DNA of 6,134 nucleotides from Faucicola sp937889485 (GTDB lineage: Bacteria > Pseudomonadota > Gammaproteobacteria > Pseudomonadales > Moraxellaceae): contig JBOFWQ010000073.1 in the NCBI GenBank assembly GCA_051653685.1, positions 1-6,134 of the forward strand, written 5' to 3'. The notes below the pieces were generated by a model, which searched no databases, was not told where the DNA came from, and was given only the letters and a program-made list of their open reading frames with translations. The translations under genes were made by a program, and so were the position numbers. Shown here piece by piece: positions 1-5,788 of this stretch (its first letter is position 1; each line of letters opens with the position of its first letter).

Positions 1-226
1 CAAGCCCTGCAGGTACCAATACTTCTTTTGAGCTAAACCAACCGCCTACATCCACGATAAAGTAGCGGATACGACCAGTCGTGTCATCTACCAAGGCGCC
101 TTGGATACTACCAATTTTTTCGTTATTGATGCCATAAGCAGTTTTTCCTGTTGGGTCAAAGTAATCGCTGCCCAAAAGATCGGCGTGGGTATCTTGAATA
201 TCGCGCAAACGCATTAAAGTTGCCAT
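1..226 (-). CDS. PRC-barrel domain protein, N-terminal part (cut by window edge)
   Basis: The frame opens at the ATG at 226 and stays open to base 1, giving 75 codons with the C-terminus outside the window. The product starts MATLMRLRDIQDTHADLL and continues with a block typical of PRC-barrel folds: a short segment saying that the present state 'GKTAYGINNEKIGSIQGALVD' is kept, then DDTTGRIRYFIVDVGGWF and KEVLVPAGL (residues about 25-75). This beta-rich module resembles the N-terminal half of PRC-barrel/DUF2382 (YsnF/AvaK-like) proteins, often annotated as stress-related but without a defined biochemical activity. A good Shine-Dalgarno, AAGGAGA (233-239), sits 6-7 bases before the ATG and fixes the start. 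No signal peptide is visible, so a cytoplasmic location is likely. The domain call is fairly safe; the full architecture cannot be seen, and DUF2382 is only a guess. Confidence 0.8.
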   Translation of the reverse strand, partial: MATLMRLRDIQDTHADLLGSDYFDPTGKTAYGINNEKIGSIQGALVDDTTGRIRYFIVDVGGWFSSKEVLVPAGL

Positions 227-249
227 CGGGTTTCTCCTTTTTGTGTCTT

Positions 250-278
250 CTTATAATTTGTTTTTATTAAAAAAACAA
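250..278 (-). promoter_or_regulatory. Probable sigma-70 promoter of the PRC-barrel gene
   Basis: Read on the minus strand, a -35-like TTGTTT (273-278) is followed after exactly 17 bases by a -10-like TATAAG (250-255). The implied start of transcription near 243 leaves a leader of only about 17 bases, just enough to hold the AAGGAGA ribosome binding site. The region is very AT-rich, so chance matches are possible, but position and spacing fit well. Confidence 0.55.
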
Positions 279-591
279 CGGTGTTATAAAGTGGCTTATT
301 CTATGAAGGTTAATTTTCTTGTAATAAATTTTTTAAAAATGAGGAGTGACATAAAAAGTTCACTCATCACAGGGTCGCTAGGCAAGTTTGGGCAGTCACA
401 GTTTTTTGCGCCTGCTTGCTTAACTTCAAGTTTAGTGTATTAAAAATGCGTGAAGGTGGGTAGTTAGATTTGATAAAGTTTTGTTTGAAGGGTGTAATCG
501 CTCGTGAAATTAGGTAAGTAGGGAGAGTTTTTTTAACTTAATGCAACATAGCGCCATGGGAGGGTCATCAAAGGTGGTGGGCAATAAAATA

Positions 592-615
592 TATGACAAT
601 ATGACAATATGATAA
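592..615. repeat. Three tandem copies of an 8-bp unit
   Basis: The unit TATGACAA occurs at 592-599 and 600-607, followed by a one-mismatch copy TATGATAA at 608-615. It lies in the gene-free stretch, so a change in copy number would not alter a protein. It looks like a simple slippage repeat; no function is suggested by its position. Confidence 0.75.
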
Positions 616-661
616 ATGGCTGTAAAACCAAGGTATTAAATTAAGTATCAAACAAGGCATT

Positions 662-693
662 AAAAAAGTGGATCAAGTTGACCTTGACCCACT
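662..693 (-). terminator. Strong rho-independent terminator after the thiolase gene
   Basis: On the minus strand an 11-base arm AGTGGGTCAAG (683-693) pairs with CTTGATCCACT (667-677) across a 5-base loop. One pair is G-U, all others are Watson-Crick. A run of six T follows directly (662-667 on the plus strand reads as A). It sits about 36 bases after the thiolase stop codon, as expected for its transcription end. The plus-strand side lacks a T-run, so it should act in one direction. Confidence 0.9.
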
Positions 694-716
694 GGAATTT
701 CAAAAGCTAGCAGTAA

Positions 717-740
717 TTAGTCAATTAGTTAGTCAATCAG
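717..740. repeat. 12-bp tandem duplication across the thiolase stop codon
   Basis: Plus-strand bases 717-728 (TTAGTCAATTAG) and 729-740 (TTAGTCAATCAG) match at 11 of 12 positions. On the coding strand the gene ends with codons for Leu-Ile-Asp-stop, and the duplicate immediately downstream again encodes Leu-Ile-Asp-stop in the same frame. The real protein therefore ends at the first stop, with a silent copy of its end behind it. Confidence 0.8.
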
Positions 741-1910
741 TTCAATGGCAAGGGCAACCGCTTCACCACCACCAATACAAAGACTGGCTACGCCTTTTTT
801 GCCGCCTGTACGTTTTAGAGAGTTAATCAGAGTAATAATGATACGCGCACCTGACGCGCCTACGGGGTGCCCCAATGCGCACGCGCCGCCTTCAATATTG
901 ACTTTGGCATGGTCAAGGTCATTTTCTTGCATTGCTAACATAGTTACCATGGCAAAGGCTTCGTTAATTTCCCATAAATCGACGTCATCTTTTGTCCAGC
1001 CTGCTTTGGCAAGTACTTTACGCACGCATTCAATAGGGGCAATGGTAAATTCACTGGGGTGCTGTGAATGAGTGGCTTGGGCAACGATACGCGCTTGCGG
1101 TTTTAGCCCTTTTTCTGCGGCTTTGGCCTCTGACATCAATACCACGGCGGCAGCGCCGTCTGAGATTGAGCTTGAGTTGGCGGCAGTAACAGTCCCTTCT
1201 TTAGAAAAGGCGGGTCTTAATGTCGGGATTTTTGCAACATTGGCTTTGCCTGGTTGTTCGTCCGTGTCGATAACCACGTCACCTTTGCGTGTTTTGATGG
1301 TTACGGGGACGATTTCGTCTTTAAAGTGACCTTGGTTGATAGCATTGTTGGCACGGCTTAACGATTCAATAGCGAAAGCGTCCATGGCTTCACGGGTGAT
1401 ACCACGTTTGTCTGCCATTTCTTGGGCAAATACGCCCATAAGTTTGCCTGTCTCAGCATCTTTTAGACCATCAAGGAACATGGTGTCTTTGATTTCGCCG
1501 TCACCCATGCGGTAGCCACCGCGTGCTTTGGGTAGTACATAAGGGGCATTGGTCATGGATTCCATACCGCCTGCAACGACGATATCAAATTCGCCACCGC
1601 GGATGGCATTGGCACCCAACATAATGGCTTTCATGCCAGACCCACAAAGTTTGTTGATATTGAGCGCGCCTGCTGCATCAGGGATACCCGCTTTGCGCAT
1701 GGCTTGACGCGCTGGGCTTTGACCCACGCCTGCAGTCAAAATACTGCCCATAATGACTTCTTCGATATCTTGGGGCTGTACACCCGCGCGGCTCACGGCT
1801 TCTTTGATGACCACAGCGCCCAAGTCAGGGCTAGTGACATCATTAAAATCGCCTTGGAAGCCACCCATTGGGGTACGAGCACCGTTAACAATTACGACTG
1901 AATTTTCCAT
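729..1910 (-). CDS. Acetyl-CoA acetyltransferase (thiolase)
   Basis: This 393-residue protein has the full length of the biosynthetic/degradative thiolases (EC 2.3.1.9), which reversibly condense two acetyl-CoA to acetoacetyl-CoA in the cytoplasm. The nucleophile Cys89 lies in NKLCGSGMKA, Asn316 in the NEAFA motif, His348 in ALGHPVGASG, and the second catalytic cysteine Cys378 in SLCIGGGEA. The N-terminal ARTPMGGFQG (11-20) and AGGMESMTNAPY (113-124) are also family hallmarks. The ATG at 1910 is supported by AAAGGAC (1918-1924) 7-8 bases upstream. It is a single-gene unit: a terminator-like hairpin precedes it and a strong terminator follows, and no 3-hydroxyacyl-CoA dehydrogenase or CoA-transferase lies beside it. 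Thus it is not possible to say whether it serves acetoacetate or short-chain fatty acid breakdown, or polyhydroxybutyrate synthesis (atoB, phaA or a paralogue), and no symbol is assigned. A long-chain FadA is less likely, since no fadB neighbour is present. Confidence 0.95.
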   Translation of the reverse strand: MENSVVIVNGARTPMGGFQGDFNDVTSPDLGAVVIKEAVSRAGVQPQDIEEVIMGSILTAGVGQSPARQAMRKAGIPDAAGALNINKLCGSGMKAIMLGANAIRGGEFDIVVAGGMESMTNAPYVLPKARGGYRMGDGEIKDTMFLDGLKDAETGKLMGVFAQEMADKRGITREAMDAFAIESLSRANNAINQGHFKDEIVPVTIKTRKGDVVIDTDEQPGKANVAKIPTLRPAFSKEGTVTAANSSSISDGAAAVVLMSEAKAAEKGLKPQARIVAQATHSQHPSEFTIAPIECVRKVLAKAGWTKDDVDLWEINEAFAMVTMLAMQENDLDHAKVNIEGGACALGHPVGASGARIIITLINSLKRTGGKKGVASLCIGGGEAVALAIELID

Positions 1911-1952
1911 ATAAAACGTCCTTTAAGTTGGGGTTGTAGCCTGTCGCATTAG

Positions 1953-1972
1953 ACCCCTTGCTAGAGCGGGGT
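1953..1972. repeat. Short GC-rich hairpin in the thiolase leader
   Basis: ACCCC (1953-1957) can pair with GGGGT (1968-1972), with an inner GC/GC pair and a small bulge. It lies between the larger inverted repeat and the thiolase ribosome binding site, so it would probably be in the 5' leader of the mRNA. No T-run follows it on the minus strand, which argues against a terminator. Its role is unknown. Confidence 0.45.
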
Positions 1973-1975
1973 ATA

Positions 1976-2018
1976 ATTTTAACTATGATGATACATTTCA
2001 TCTTATCATAGTTAAAAT
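1976..2018. promoter_or_regulatory. Perfect 14-bp inverted repeat upstream of the thiolase gene (possible operator)
   Basis: Arms ATTTTAACTATGAT (1976-1989) and ATCATAGTTAAAAT (2005-2018) are exact reverse complements separated by 15 bases. The spacer region holds a second, offset inverted pair, GATGA (1987-1991) and TCATC (1998-2002). The element is 66 bases upstream of the thiolase ATG, where a promoter is expected; -10-like TATGAT occurs in both arms. It lacks a following T-run on either strand, so it is not a classical terminator. A binding site for a dimeric regulator is my best guess; an mRNA hairpin is the alternative. No regulator gene is adjacent. Confidence 0.55.
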
Positions 2019-2035
2019 CTAAATAAAACCGCTTG

Positions 2036-2063
2036 AAAAACACACCAGCTTTTGCGCTGTTGT
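2036..2063 (-). terminator. Probable terminator of hom
   Basis: On the minus strand ACAACAGC (2056-2063) pairs with GCTGGTGT (2042-2049) at 7 of 8 positions across a 6-base loop, followed by G and five T (2036-2041). It begins about 35 bases after the hom stop codon. The single mismatch and short T-run make it weaker than the other terminators in this window, so some read-through into the thiolase gene is possible. Confidence 0.5.
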
Positions 2064-2097
2064 CAATATTTACCAAGCAAGGATTGCACCTAAGCGA

Positions 2098-3429
2098 TTA
2101 CTGGCTTAGTTCATCCAAGCGAATGCGGACTACTTTATCAGTAACTGTTGGTAATGCCTCGATTTTTTGAATTGCTTCATTCATGTTTTTTTCGATAACG
2201 GGGTCTACCATAATAATGATAGGTAGCTCGCCATCGGTGTGTGATGGACGTTGTAAAATGGCGGCAATGCTGATATTTGACTCGCTCAATATGCGGGTAA
2301 CTTCTGCTAATACCCCCAAATCATCTTTGACGCGCAAGCGTAGGTAGTAGCCTGAGATCATTTCATCACTAGATAGGACGCGGGTGGTTTGTAATGCCGT
2401 GGGTTGAAATGCCAAGTGCGGCACACGGCAACTGTGAGCGCTGGTGTCGGTATTTAGGTTTCTTACCATGTCAATCACATCTGCCATGACGGCTGAAGCG
2501 GTTGCGCCTGCACCTGCGCCTGCACCGTAATACAACGTTTGTCCTACGGGCGCGGCATCTACCAAGACGGCATTTTTCACGCCATTGACATTGGCAAGTA
2601 GTGCTGCCTCTGGAATAAGTGTCGGGTGTACCCGCAGCTCAATACCTTCTTCACCATTGTCCAAAACGTGGCGTTTGGCAAACCCCAAATGTTTGATACG
2701 GTAGCCAAGCTCTTCGGCATACTGTACATCTTGACTGGTAATGTTGGTAATACCTTCGCAATAGACTTTGTCAAATTGTAGCGGAATACCAAACGCGATG
2801 GAGGCTAGTAAGGTCAGCTTGTGGGCAGCATCGATGCCTTCAACATCAAATGTGGGATCAGCCTCTGCATAGCCCAGCGCTTGCGCCTCGGTCAACACTG
2901 CCTCAAAAGCCCTGCCTTTTTCACGCATTTCTGTCATGATAAAGTTGCCCGTGCCATTAATGATGCCAGCCAGCCAGTTGACCTTGTTGGCGGTCAGTGC
3001 TTCACGCAAAATTTTAATAATGGGAATGCCGCCTGCCACGGCTGCTTCATAAGCAACTTTCACCCCATTTTTATCTGCCAAAGCAAAAATCTCATTGCCA
3101 TGCTCTGCCAGTAACGCTTTATTGGCGGTGACCACGTGTTTACCGTGTTCAATAGCCGCAATAATGACCTCCTTGGCAGTGGTCATACCACCCATCAGTT
3201 CAATGACAATATCAACATTATCTTGCTTGACAATTGACATCAAATCAGCCGATTGCTGAATATGCTGAGGGATATCGGTACGCTCGCGGCGGGTACCAAC
3301 GTGGGTAATTTGAATATCGCGCCCTGTGCGCCGTGTGATTTCTTCAAGATTGCTTTGTAATAGGGTAACGACCCCTGTGCCGACAGTACCAAGCCCTAAA
3401 ATCGCTAATTGAATAGGTCGATTATTCAT
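2098..3429 (-). CDS. hom: Homoserine dehydrogenase
   Basis: It reduces aspartate 4-semialdehyde to homoserine with NAD(P)H (EC 1.1.1.3), the branch step to threonine and methionine. From the ATG at 3429 the protein has 443 residues, normal for the monofunctional enzyme. The nucleotide-binding loop GLGTVGTG is at residues 12-19, TANKALL at 102-108, AYEAAVAGGIPII at 126-138, and the signature GYAEADPTFDVEGIDAAHKL at 186-205 with Glu189, Asp200 and Lys204 matching the yeast catalytic residues. A C-terminal ACT domain (about 360-440) suggests feedback control by threonine, as in the family. There is no aspartokinase fusion. A longer frame begins at a TTG at 3444, but GAGAA (3438-3442) overlaps that codon and lies 8 bases before the ATG, so the ATG is preferred. 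The dsbC-like gene upstream matches the Pseudomonas order dsbC-hom-thrC, but thrC is not downstream here. Confidence 0.97.
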   Translation of the reverse strand: MNNRPIQLAILGLGTVGTGVVTLLQSNLEEITRRTGRDIQITHVGTRRERTDIPQHIQQSADLMSIVKQDNVDIVIELMGGMTTAKEVIIAAIEHGKHVVTANKALLAEHGNEIFALADKNGVKVAYEAAVAGGIPIIKILREALTANKVNWLAGIINGTGNFIMTEMREKGRAFEAVLTEAQALGYAEADPTFDVEGIDAAHKLTLLASIAFGIPLQFDKVYCEGITNITSQDVQYAEELGYRIKHLGFAKRHVLDNGEEGIELRVHPTLIPEAALLANVNGVKNAVLVDAAPVGQTLYYGAGAGAGATASAVMADVIDMVRNLNTDTSAHSCRVPHLAFQPTALQTTRVLSSDEMISGYYLRLRVKDDLGVLAEVTRILSESNISIAAILQRPSHTDGELPIIIMVDPVIEKNMNEAIQKIEALPTVTDKVVRIRLDELSQ

Positions 3430-3484
3430 AAAAAAAATTCTCAAATAATAAAAAGTTAAAAATAAAAGTTAATGCTCATTTGTA

Positions 3485-3513
3485 AATATACCATGACCTG
3501 CGCCGCTTGATAA
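3485..3513 (-). promoter_or_regulatory. Probable sigma-70 promoter of hom
   Basis: On the minus strand TTATCA (3508-3513, four of six consensus bases) is separated by 17 bases from TATATT (3485-3490, five of six). Transcription would start near 3478, giving a leader of about 49 bases before the ATG. It lies after the dsbC terminator, so hom would be transcribed on its own. No leader peptide or attenuator was found. Confidence 0.6.
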
Positions 3514-3548
3514 GGTATAAAACGCGTTTGACAAAAAAAACTTCTCGA

Positions 3549-3586
3549 CAAAAATAAAACCAGACAGCATACGCTGACTGGTTTTA
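3549..3586 (-). terminator. Rho-independent terminator after the dsbC-like gene
   Basis: TAAAACCAG (3555-3563) pairs with CTGGTTTTA (3578-3586); inside, after a symmetrical A-A mismatch, CAGC (3565-3568) pairs with GCTG (3573-3576) around a 4-base loop. On the minus strand the stem runs into TTTTATTTTTG. It lies 50 bases after the dsbC stop. The near-perfect symmetry and flanking T bases on the other side would permit action in both directions, but only the minus strand carries genes here. Confidence 0.88.
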
Positions 3587-3635
3587 TCATCACTATAATT
3601 AACAAAAAGTTTTGGATAAATATTGGGCTTTATAC

Positions 3636-4466
3636 TTACTGAATATTAAGGGCTTTGGCAAGCTCGGGGGCTGGTAAATAACCACCTAATTGATGCCCCT
3701 CTTCATTAAAAATTGCAGGGGTGCCTGTGATACCGAGCGATAGACCCAAGCGATACAGTTTTTTGACAGGGTTATCGCAAGTAGGTGCATTAATAGGTAC
3801 ACCCTGTTTGGCTTGGGTCATGGCAGCTTTACGGTCACTGCTACACCACACTTTTTCCATAATAGGCAATGTTTCTTCAGCGCGTGGCCACGGCAAATAG
3901 CGTACTTCGATACCAAAACTGTTGATCTGGTCTATCTCGCTGTGGAGTTTGCGGCAGTAGCCACAATCAGTGTCGGTAAACACATAAATTGCGGCTTTGG
4001 TAGTCCCCTTGGCAGGGAAAATAATCATGTCTTTTTTATCAATACTTGCTAAGCTATTTTTAGCATCTTGTGCCATTAAGTTGGCAGAAACGTGTTCTGG
4101 CTGTGCACCGCCCACTTTAACCAAATCACCTTGCAAAATATATTGACCGCTGCTGTCAGTAAAAAAGGTGGGTAATCCCTCGGCTTTGACCCAATATATA
4201 TTAGGCATGGTGGTTGCTGTTACGCTTAGGATTTTGGCATTGATGCCAGATTTTGCCAAGTTGCTGCTAAGCGTTTGTTGTAACTGCTGGTCGTTAGCGG
4301 CTGGCACGGTTCTTGTGGCAGTGGGCGACTCTTTGGTTTGGGTTTTGCTGACCGTGCTAGATTGGGCGTTGTCACACCCGACCAGTGCCGCTAAGCTGGT
4401 TGCTGCCATCATGGTTGCCACACCTTTTAAGCGAACAGAGGTAGCGTCAAAAAAATCAGTCATCAT
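3636..4466 (-). CDS. dsbC: DsbC-type disulfide isomerase, predicted lipoprotein
   Basis: A thioredoxin-fold protein of the DsbC/DsbG group, which reshuffles wrong disulfide bonds outside the cytoplasm and is kept reduced by DsbD. From the ATG at 4466 it has 276 residues. An N-terminal segment with Arg and Lys, then a hydrophobic stretch, ends in the lipobox Leu-Val-Gly-Cys (Cys31), followed by a Ser/Thr-rich linker. A DsbC-like N-terminal dimerisation domain spans about 58-120, then the thioredoxin domain with active-site CGYC (168-171), a second cysteine pair at 208 and 230 as in E. coli DsbC, and the cis-proline motif TGTP (247-250). The frame is open back to 4592, but the extra 42 residues would bury the signal peptide and cover the promoter. 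ATG at 4478 and 4463 are near alternatives; GAG (4474-4476) spaced 7 bases favours 4466. DsbC is usually a soluble periplasmic protein, so lipidation is unusual. DsbG is less likely. Confidence 0.88.
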   Translation of the reverse strand: MMTDFFDATSVRLKGVATMMAATSLAALVGCDNAQSSTVSKTQTKESPTATRTVPAANDQQLQQTLSSNLAKSGINAKILSVTATTMPNIYWVKAEGLPTFFTDSSGQYILQGDLVKVGGAQPEHVSANLMAQDAKNSLASIDKKDMIIFPAKGTTKAAIYVFTDTDCGYCRKLHSEIDQINSFGIEVRYLPWPRAEETLPIMEKVWCSSDRKAAMTQAKQGVPINAPTCDNPVKKLYRLGLSLGITGTPAIFNEEGHQLGGYLPAPELAKALNIQ

Positions 4467-4500
4467 AATAACACTCATCAAAACCAAACAGGATTGCCCG

Positions 4501-4509
4501 ATTTTAGCA
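4501..4509 (-). promoter_or_regulatory. Probable extended -10 promoter of the dsbC-like gene
   Basis: On the minus strand the sequence reads TGCTAAAAT: a TG one base before a -10-like TAAAAT (4501-4506). No good -35 box is seen at 16-18 bases, which extended -10 promoters can tolerate. The transcript would start near 4494, leaving about 28 bases before the ATG at 4466. If true, the longer frame from 4592 cannot be the main translation start. Confidence 0.5.
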
Positions 4510-4663
4510 TAAAATAGCCTGTAAGCGTTAGCGGCTGCTGTCCGATTATTGTTACCATATTTGCTATCTTTTTGGATAAATCGAGTGATCAAAGTGAGAA
4601 AATACTTGTTTATTCAATGCGGTGTAACGCCCGCCAGTCAAGGTATAAGATACAATTTTATGC

Positions 4664-4691
4664 TTGTTTTTTAATTAAGAATTTGTAAACT
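4664..4691 (+). promoter_or_regulatory. Weak promoter candidate for yedI
   Basis: TTGTTT (4664-4669) is followed after 16 bases by TAAACT (4686-4691), four of six matches to the -10 consensus. The implied leader of about 80 bases would include the 12-bp tandem repeat. In such an AT-rich stretch other choices exist, for example a -10-like TACAAT at 4651-4656, which lacks a -35 box. Confidence 0.3.
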
Positions 4692-4737
4692 AGCTCACTG
4701 CGGCAAGTACCAGTGTATTTAGTTTTGGATGCCATTT

Positions 4738-4761
4738 TTTAGACCATACTTTAGACCATAC
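4738..4761. repeat. Perfect 12-bp tandem repeat before yedI
   Basis: TTTAGACCATAC at 4738-4749 is repeated exactly at 4750-4761, ending 18 bases before the yedI ATG and just upstream of its ribosome binding site. If translation began at the ATG at 4729 instead, the repeat would encode Phe-Arg-Pro-Tyr twice. It may be a recent duplication or a paired protein-binding site. Confidence 0.85.
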
Positions 4762-4779
4762 AATGACGGGAAATTTTAT

Positions 4780-5688
4780 ATGGCAGGTGCTAGTTTATTA
4801 ACGCTGATTGATGATATCAGCGTGATTTTAGATGACGTTTCGGTCATGACCAAAGTGGCTGCTAAAAAAACTGCAGGGGTGCTAGGTGATGACTTAGCAC
4901 TTAATGCCAACCAAGTATCGGGGGTCAAAGCAGATCGTGAGTTGCCTGTGGTGTGGAGTGTTGCCAAGGGCTCACTGGTCAACAAGGCAATCTTGGTACC
5001 GTTGGCTTTGCTAATAAGTGCACTTTCGCAGTCACTGGTCACGGGTTTGTTAATGATCGGCGGGCTATACCTTTGTTATGAAGGGGCAGAAAAGATTGTA
5101 CATAAGTTTTGGCCACACCCACAATCAGATGATACCGAGCAGGCAGCGCGCGTGGCGGCAAATGCTGATAGCAATGTAGATTTGGTGAGCCATGAAAAAG
5201 AAAAAATCAAAGGGGCAATTCGTACGGACTTTATTTTGTCGGCGGAGATTATTGTGATCTCGCTAGGCACAATTGCCGCTACAGCAACTTTGGTTGATAA
5301 AGCATTGACGTTGGTGTTGATTTCGCTGGTAATGACCGTGGGTGTCTATGGGTTTGTGGCAATGATTGTTAAGCTTGATGATATGGGGTTACATTTGTTG
5401 CAAACATCTTCCTCGCTAGCACAACAAGTTGGCAAAGGATTATTGGCATTTGCACCTGTTTTGATGAAGATATTGTCCATTGCAGGTACTTTGGCAATGT
5501 TTTTGGTTGGGGGTGGTATTTTAGCGCATGGGGTAGGCGCGATTCATCATGGCATCGAGCATTTAGGTGATTTGTCTGGCGTGTTTGGCGGTGTTACTAC
5601 CAATTTGCTAAATGGGCTAGTGGGTTTGGTGGCGGGCTTAGTGGTGGTAGCCATCATGACGCTATGGAAAAAAATACGCGCGGGTTAG
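4780..5688 (+). CDS. yedI: YedI/DUF808 family inner-membrane protein
   Basis: A 302-residue integral membrane protein of the DUF808 family, recognised from E. coli YedI; its biochemical function is not established. The N-terminal block MAGASLLTLIDDISVILDDV, then AAKKTAGVLGDDLALNANQVSG (27-48), RELPVVWSVAKGSLVNK (53-69) and the YEGAEKIVHK motif (100-109) are diagnostic. Hydrophobic segments lie at about 70-98, 151-171, 175-197, 223-250 and 275-295; a charged hydrophilic loop (about 110-148) carries many Asp, Glu and Lys. The C-terminus is basic (KKIR). The family normally begins at this MAG, and GGGA (4768-4771) stands 8 bases before the ATG, so the 17-residue extension starting at 4729, which has no ribosome binding site, is rejected. 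It is transcribed away from dsbC and ends at a bidirectional terminator, so it is probably a single-gene unit. Nothing here links it to its neighbours functionally. Confidence 0.93.
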   Translation: MAGASLLTLIDDISVILDDVSVMTKVAAKKTAGVLGDDLALNANQVSGVKADRELPVVWSVAKGSLVNKAILVPLALLISALSQSLVTGLLMIGGLYLCYEGAEKIVHKFWPHPQSDDTEQAARVAANADSNVDLVSHEKEKIKGAIRTDFILSAEIIVISLGTIAATATLVDKALTLVLISLVMTVGVYGFVAMIVKLDDMGLHLLQTSSSLAQQVGKGLLAFAPVLMKILSIAGTLAMFLVGGGILAHGVGAIHHGIEHLGDLSGVFGGVTTNLLNGLVGLVAGLVVVAIMTLWKKIRAG

Positions 5689-5693
5689 TTGGA

Positions 5694-5732
5694 GGGCTAT
5701 CTGAGGTAAACGAGTAGCCCATCAAATAGCCC
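5694..5732 (+). repeat. Short GGGCTA/TAGCCC inverted repeat with two alternative partners
   Basis: GGGCTA (5694-5699), just after the yedI stop, can pair with TAGCCC at 5715-5720 or with a second TAGCCC at 5727-5732. No T-run follows either one, so it is not a terminator itself. It may stabilise the 3' end of the yedI mRNA ahead of the true terminator, or be fortuitous. Confidence 0.4.
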
Positions 5733-5735
5733 AAC

Positions 5736-5767
5736 AAAAAAGCAGTTCACTAAGAACTGCTTTTTTT
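5736..5767. terminator. Bidirectional rho-independent terminator between convergent genes
   Basis: AAAAAAGCAGTTC (5736-5748) and GAACTGCTTTTTT (5754-5766) are exact reverse complements around a 5-base loop ACTAA. The GC-containing core GCAGTTC is flanked by A-runs and T-runs, so the hairpin ends in a T-run on both strands. It ends yedI from the left and the minus-strand gene at 5789 from the right. Confidence 0.93.
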
Positions 5768-5788
5768 GTTATGGGCGAGTGCTCATGA

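Larger units (their letters stand above)
227..728. other. Long intergenic stretch with no convincing gene
   Basis: About 500 bases separate the PRC-barrel start from the thiolase stop. Apart from the PRC promoter near its left end and the thiolase terminator at its right end, it holds only short open frames. The longest, 66 codons on the plus strand from 243, has a biased composition, no ribosome binding site and runs straight through the promoter of the opposite gene. A minus-strand frame near 370 (beginning MSELFMSLL) is only about 23 codons. No tRNA-like or clear structured-RNA pattern was seen. It could be decayed sequence or hold a small RNA that cannot be recognised by eye. Confidence 0.6.
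4467..4779. other. Divergent intergenic region between dsbC-like gene and yedI
   Basis: These 313 bases separate two genes that point away from each other. They hold the extended -10 of the dsbC-like gene, a weak promoter candidate for yedI and a 12-bp tandem repeat. The open frames that run into the region from both sides are upstream extensions without support from ribosome binding sites. The stretch 4560-4660 shows nothing recognisable. Confidence 0.6.

Noticed and set aside
243..443. 66-codon plus-strand open frame
   Set aside because: It has no ribosome binding site, a biased composition, and overlaps the promoter of the divergent PRC-barrel gene.
745..1329. Long plus-strand frames antisense to the thiolase
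   Set aside because: They are shadows of the strongly supported minus-strand gene and encode no recognisable domain.
1976..2018. Inverted repeat as the hom terminator
   Set aside because: Neither strand has a T-run after the stem, and a better hairpin with T-run lies closer to the hom stop at 2036-2063.
1885..2076. 63-codon minus-strand open frame between hom and the thiolase
   Set aside because: It overlaps the thiolase start, runs through the inverted repeat and the hom terminator, and its product has no recognisable features.
3430..3444. TTG at 3444 as the start of hom
   Set aside because: The ribosome binding site GAGAA overlaps this codon and is correctly spaced for the ATG at 3429; the five extra residues precede the normal family N-terminus.
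4467..4592. 42-residue N-terminal extension of the DsbC-like protein
   Set aside because: It would place the signal peptide inside the protein and covers the likely promoter; it lacks a ribosome binding site.
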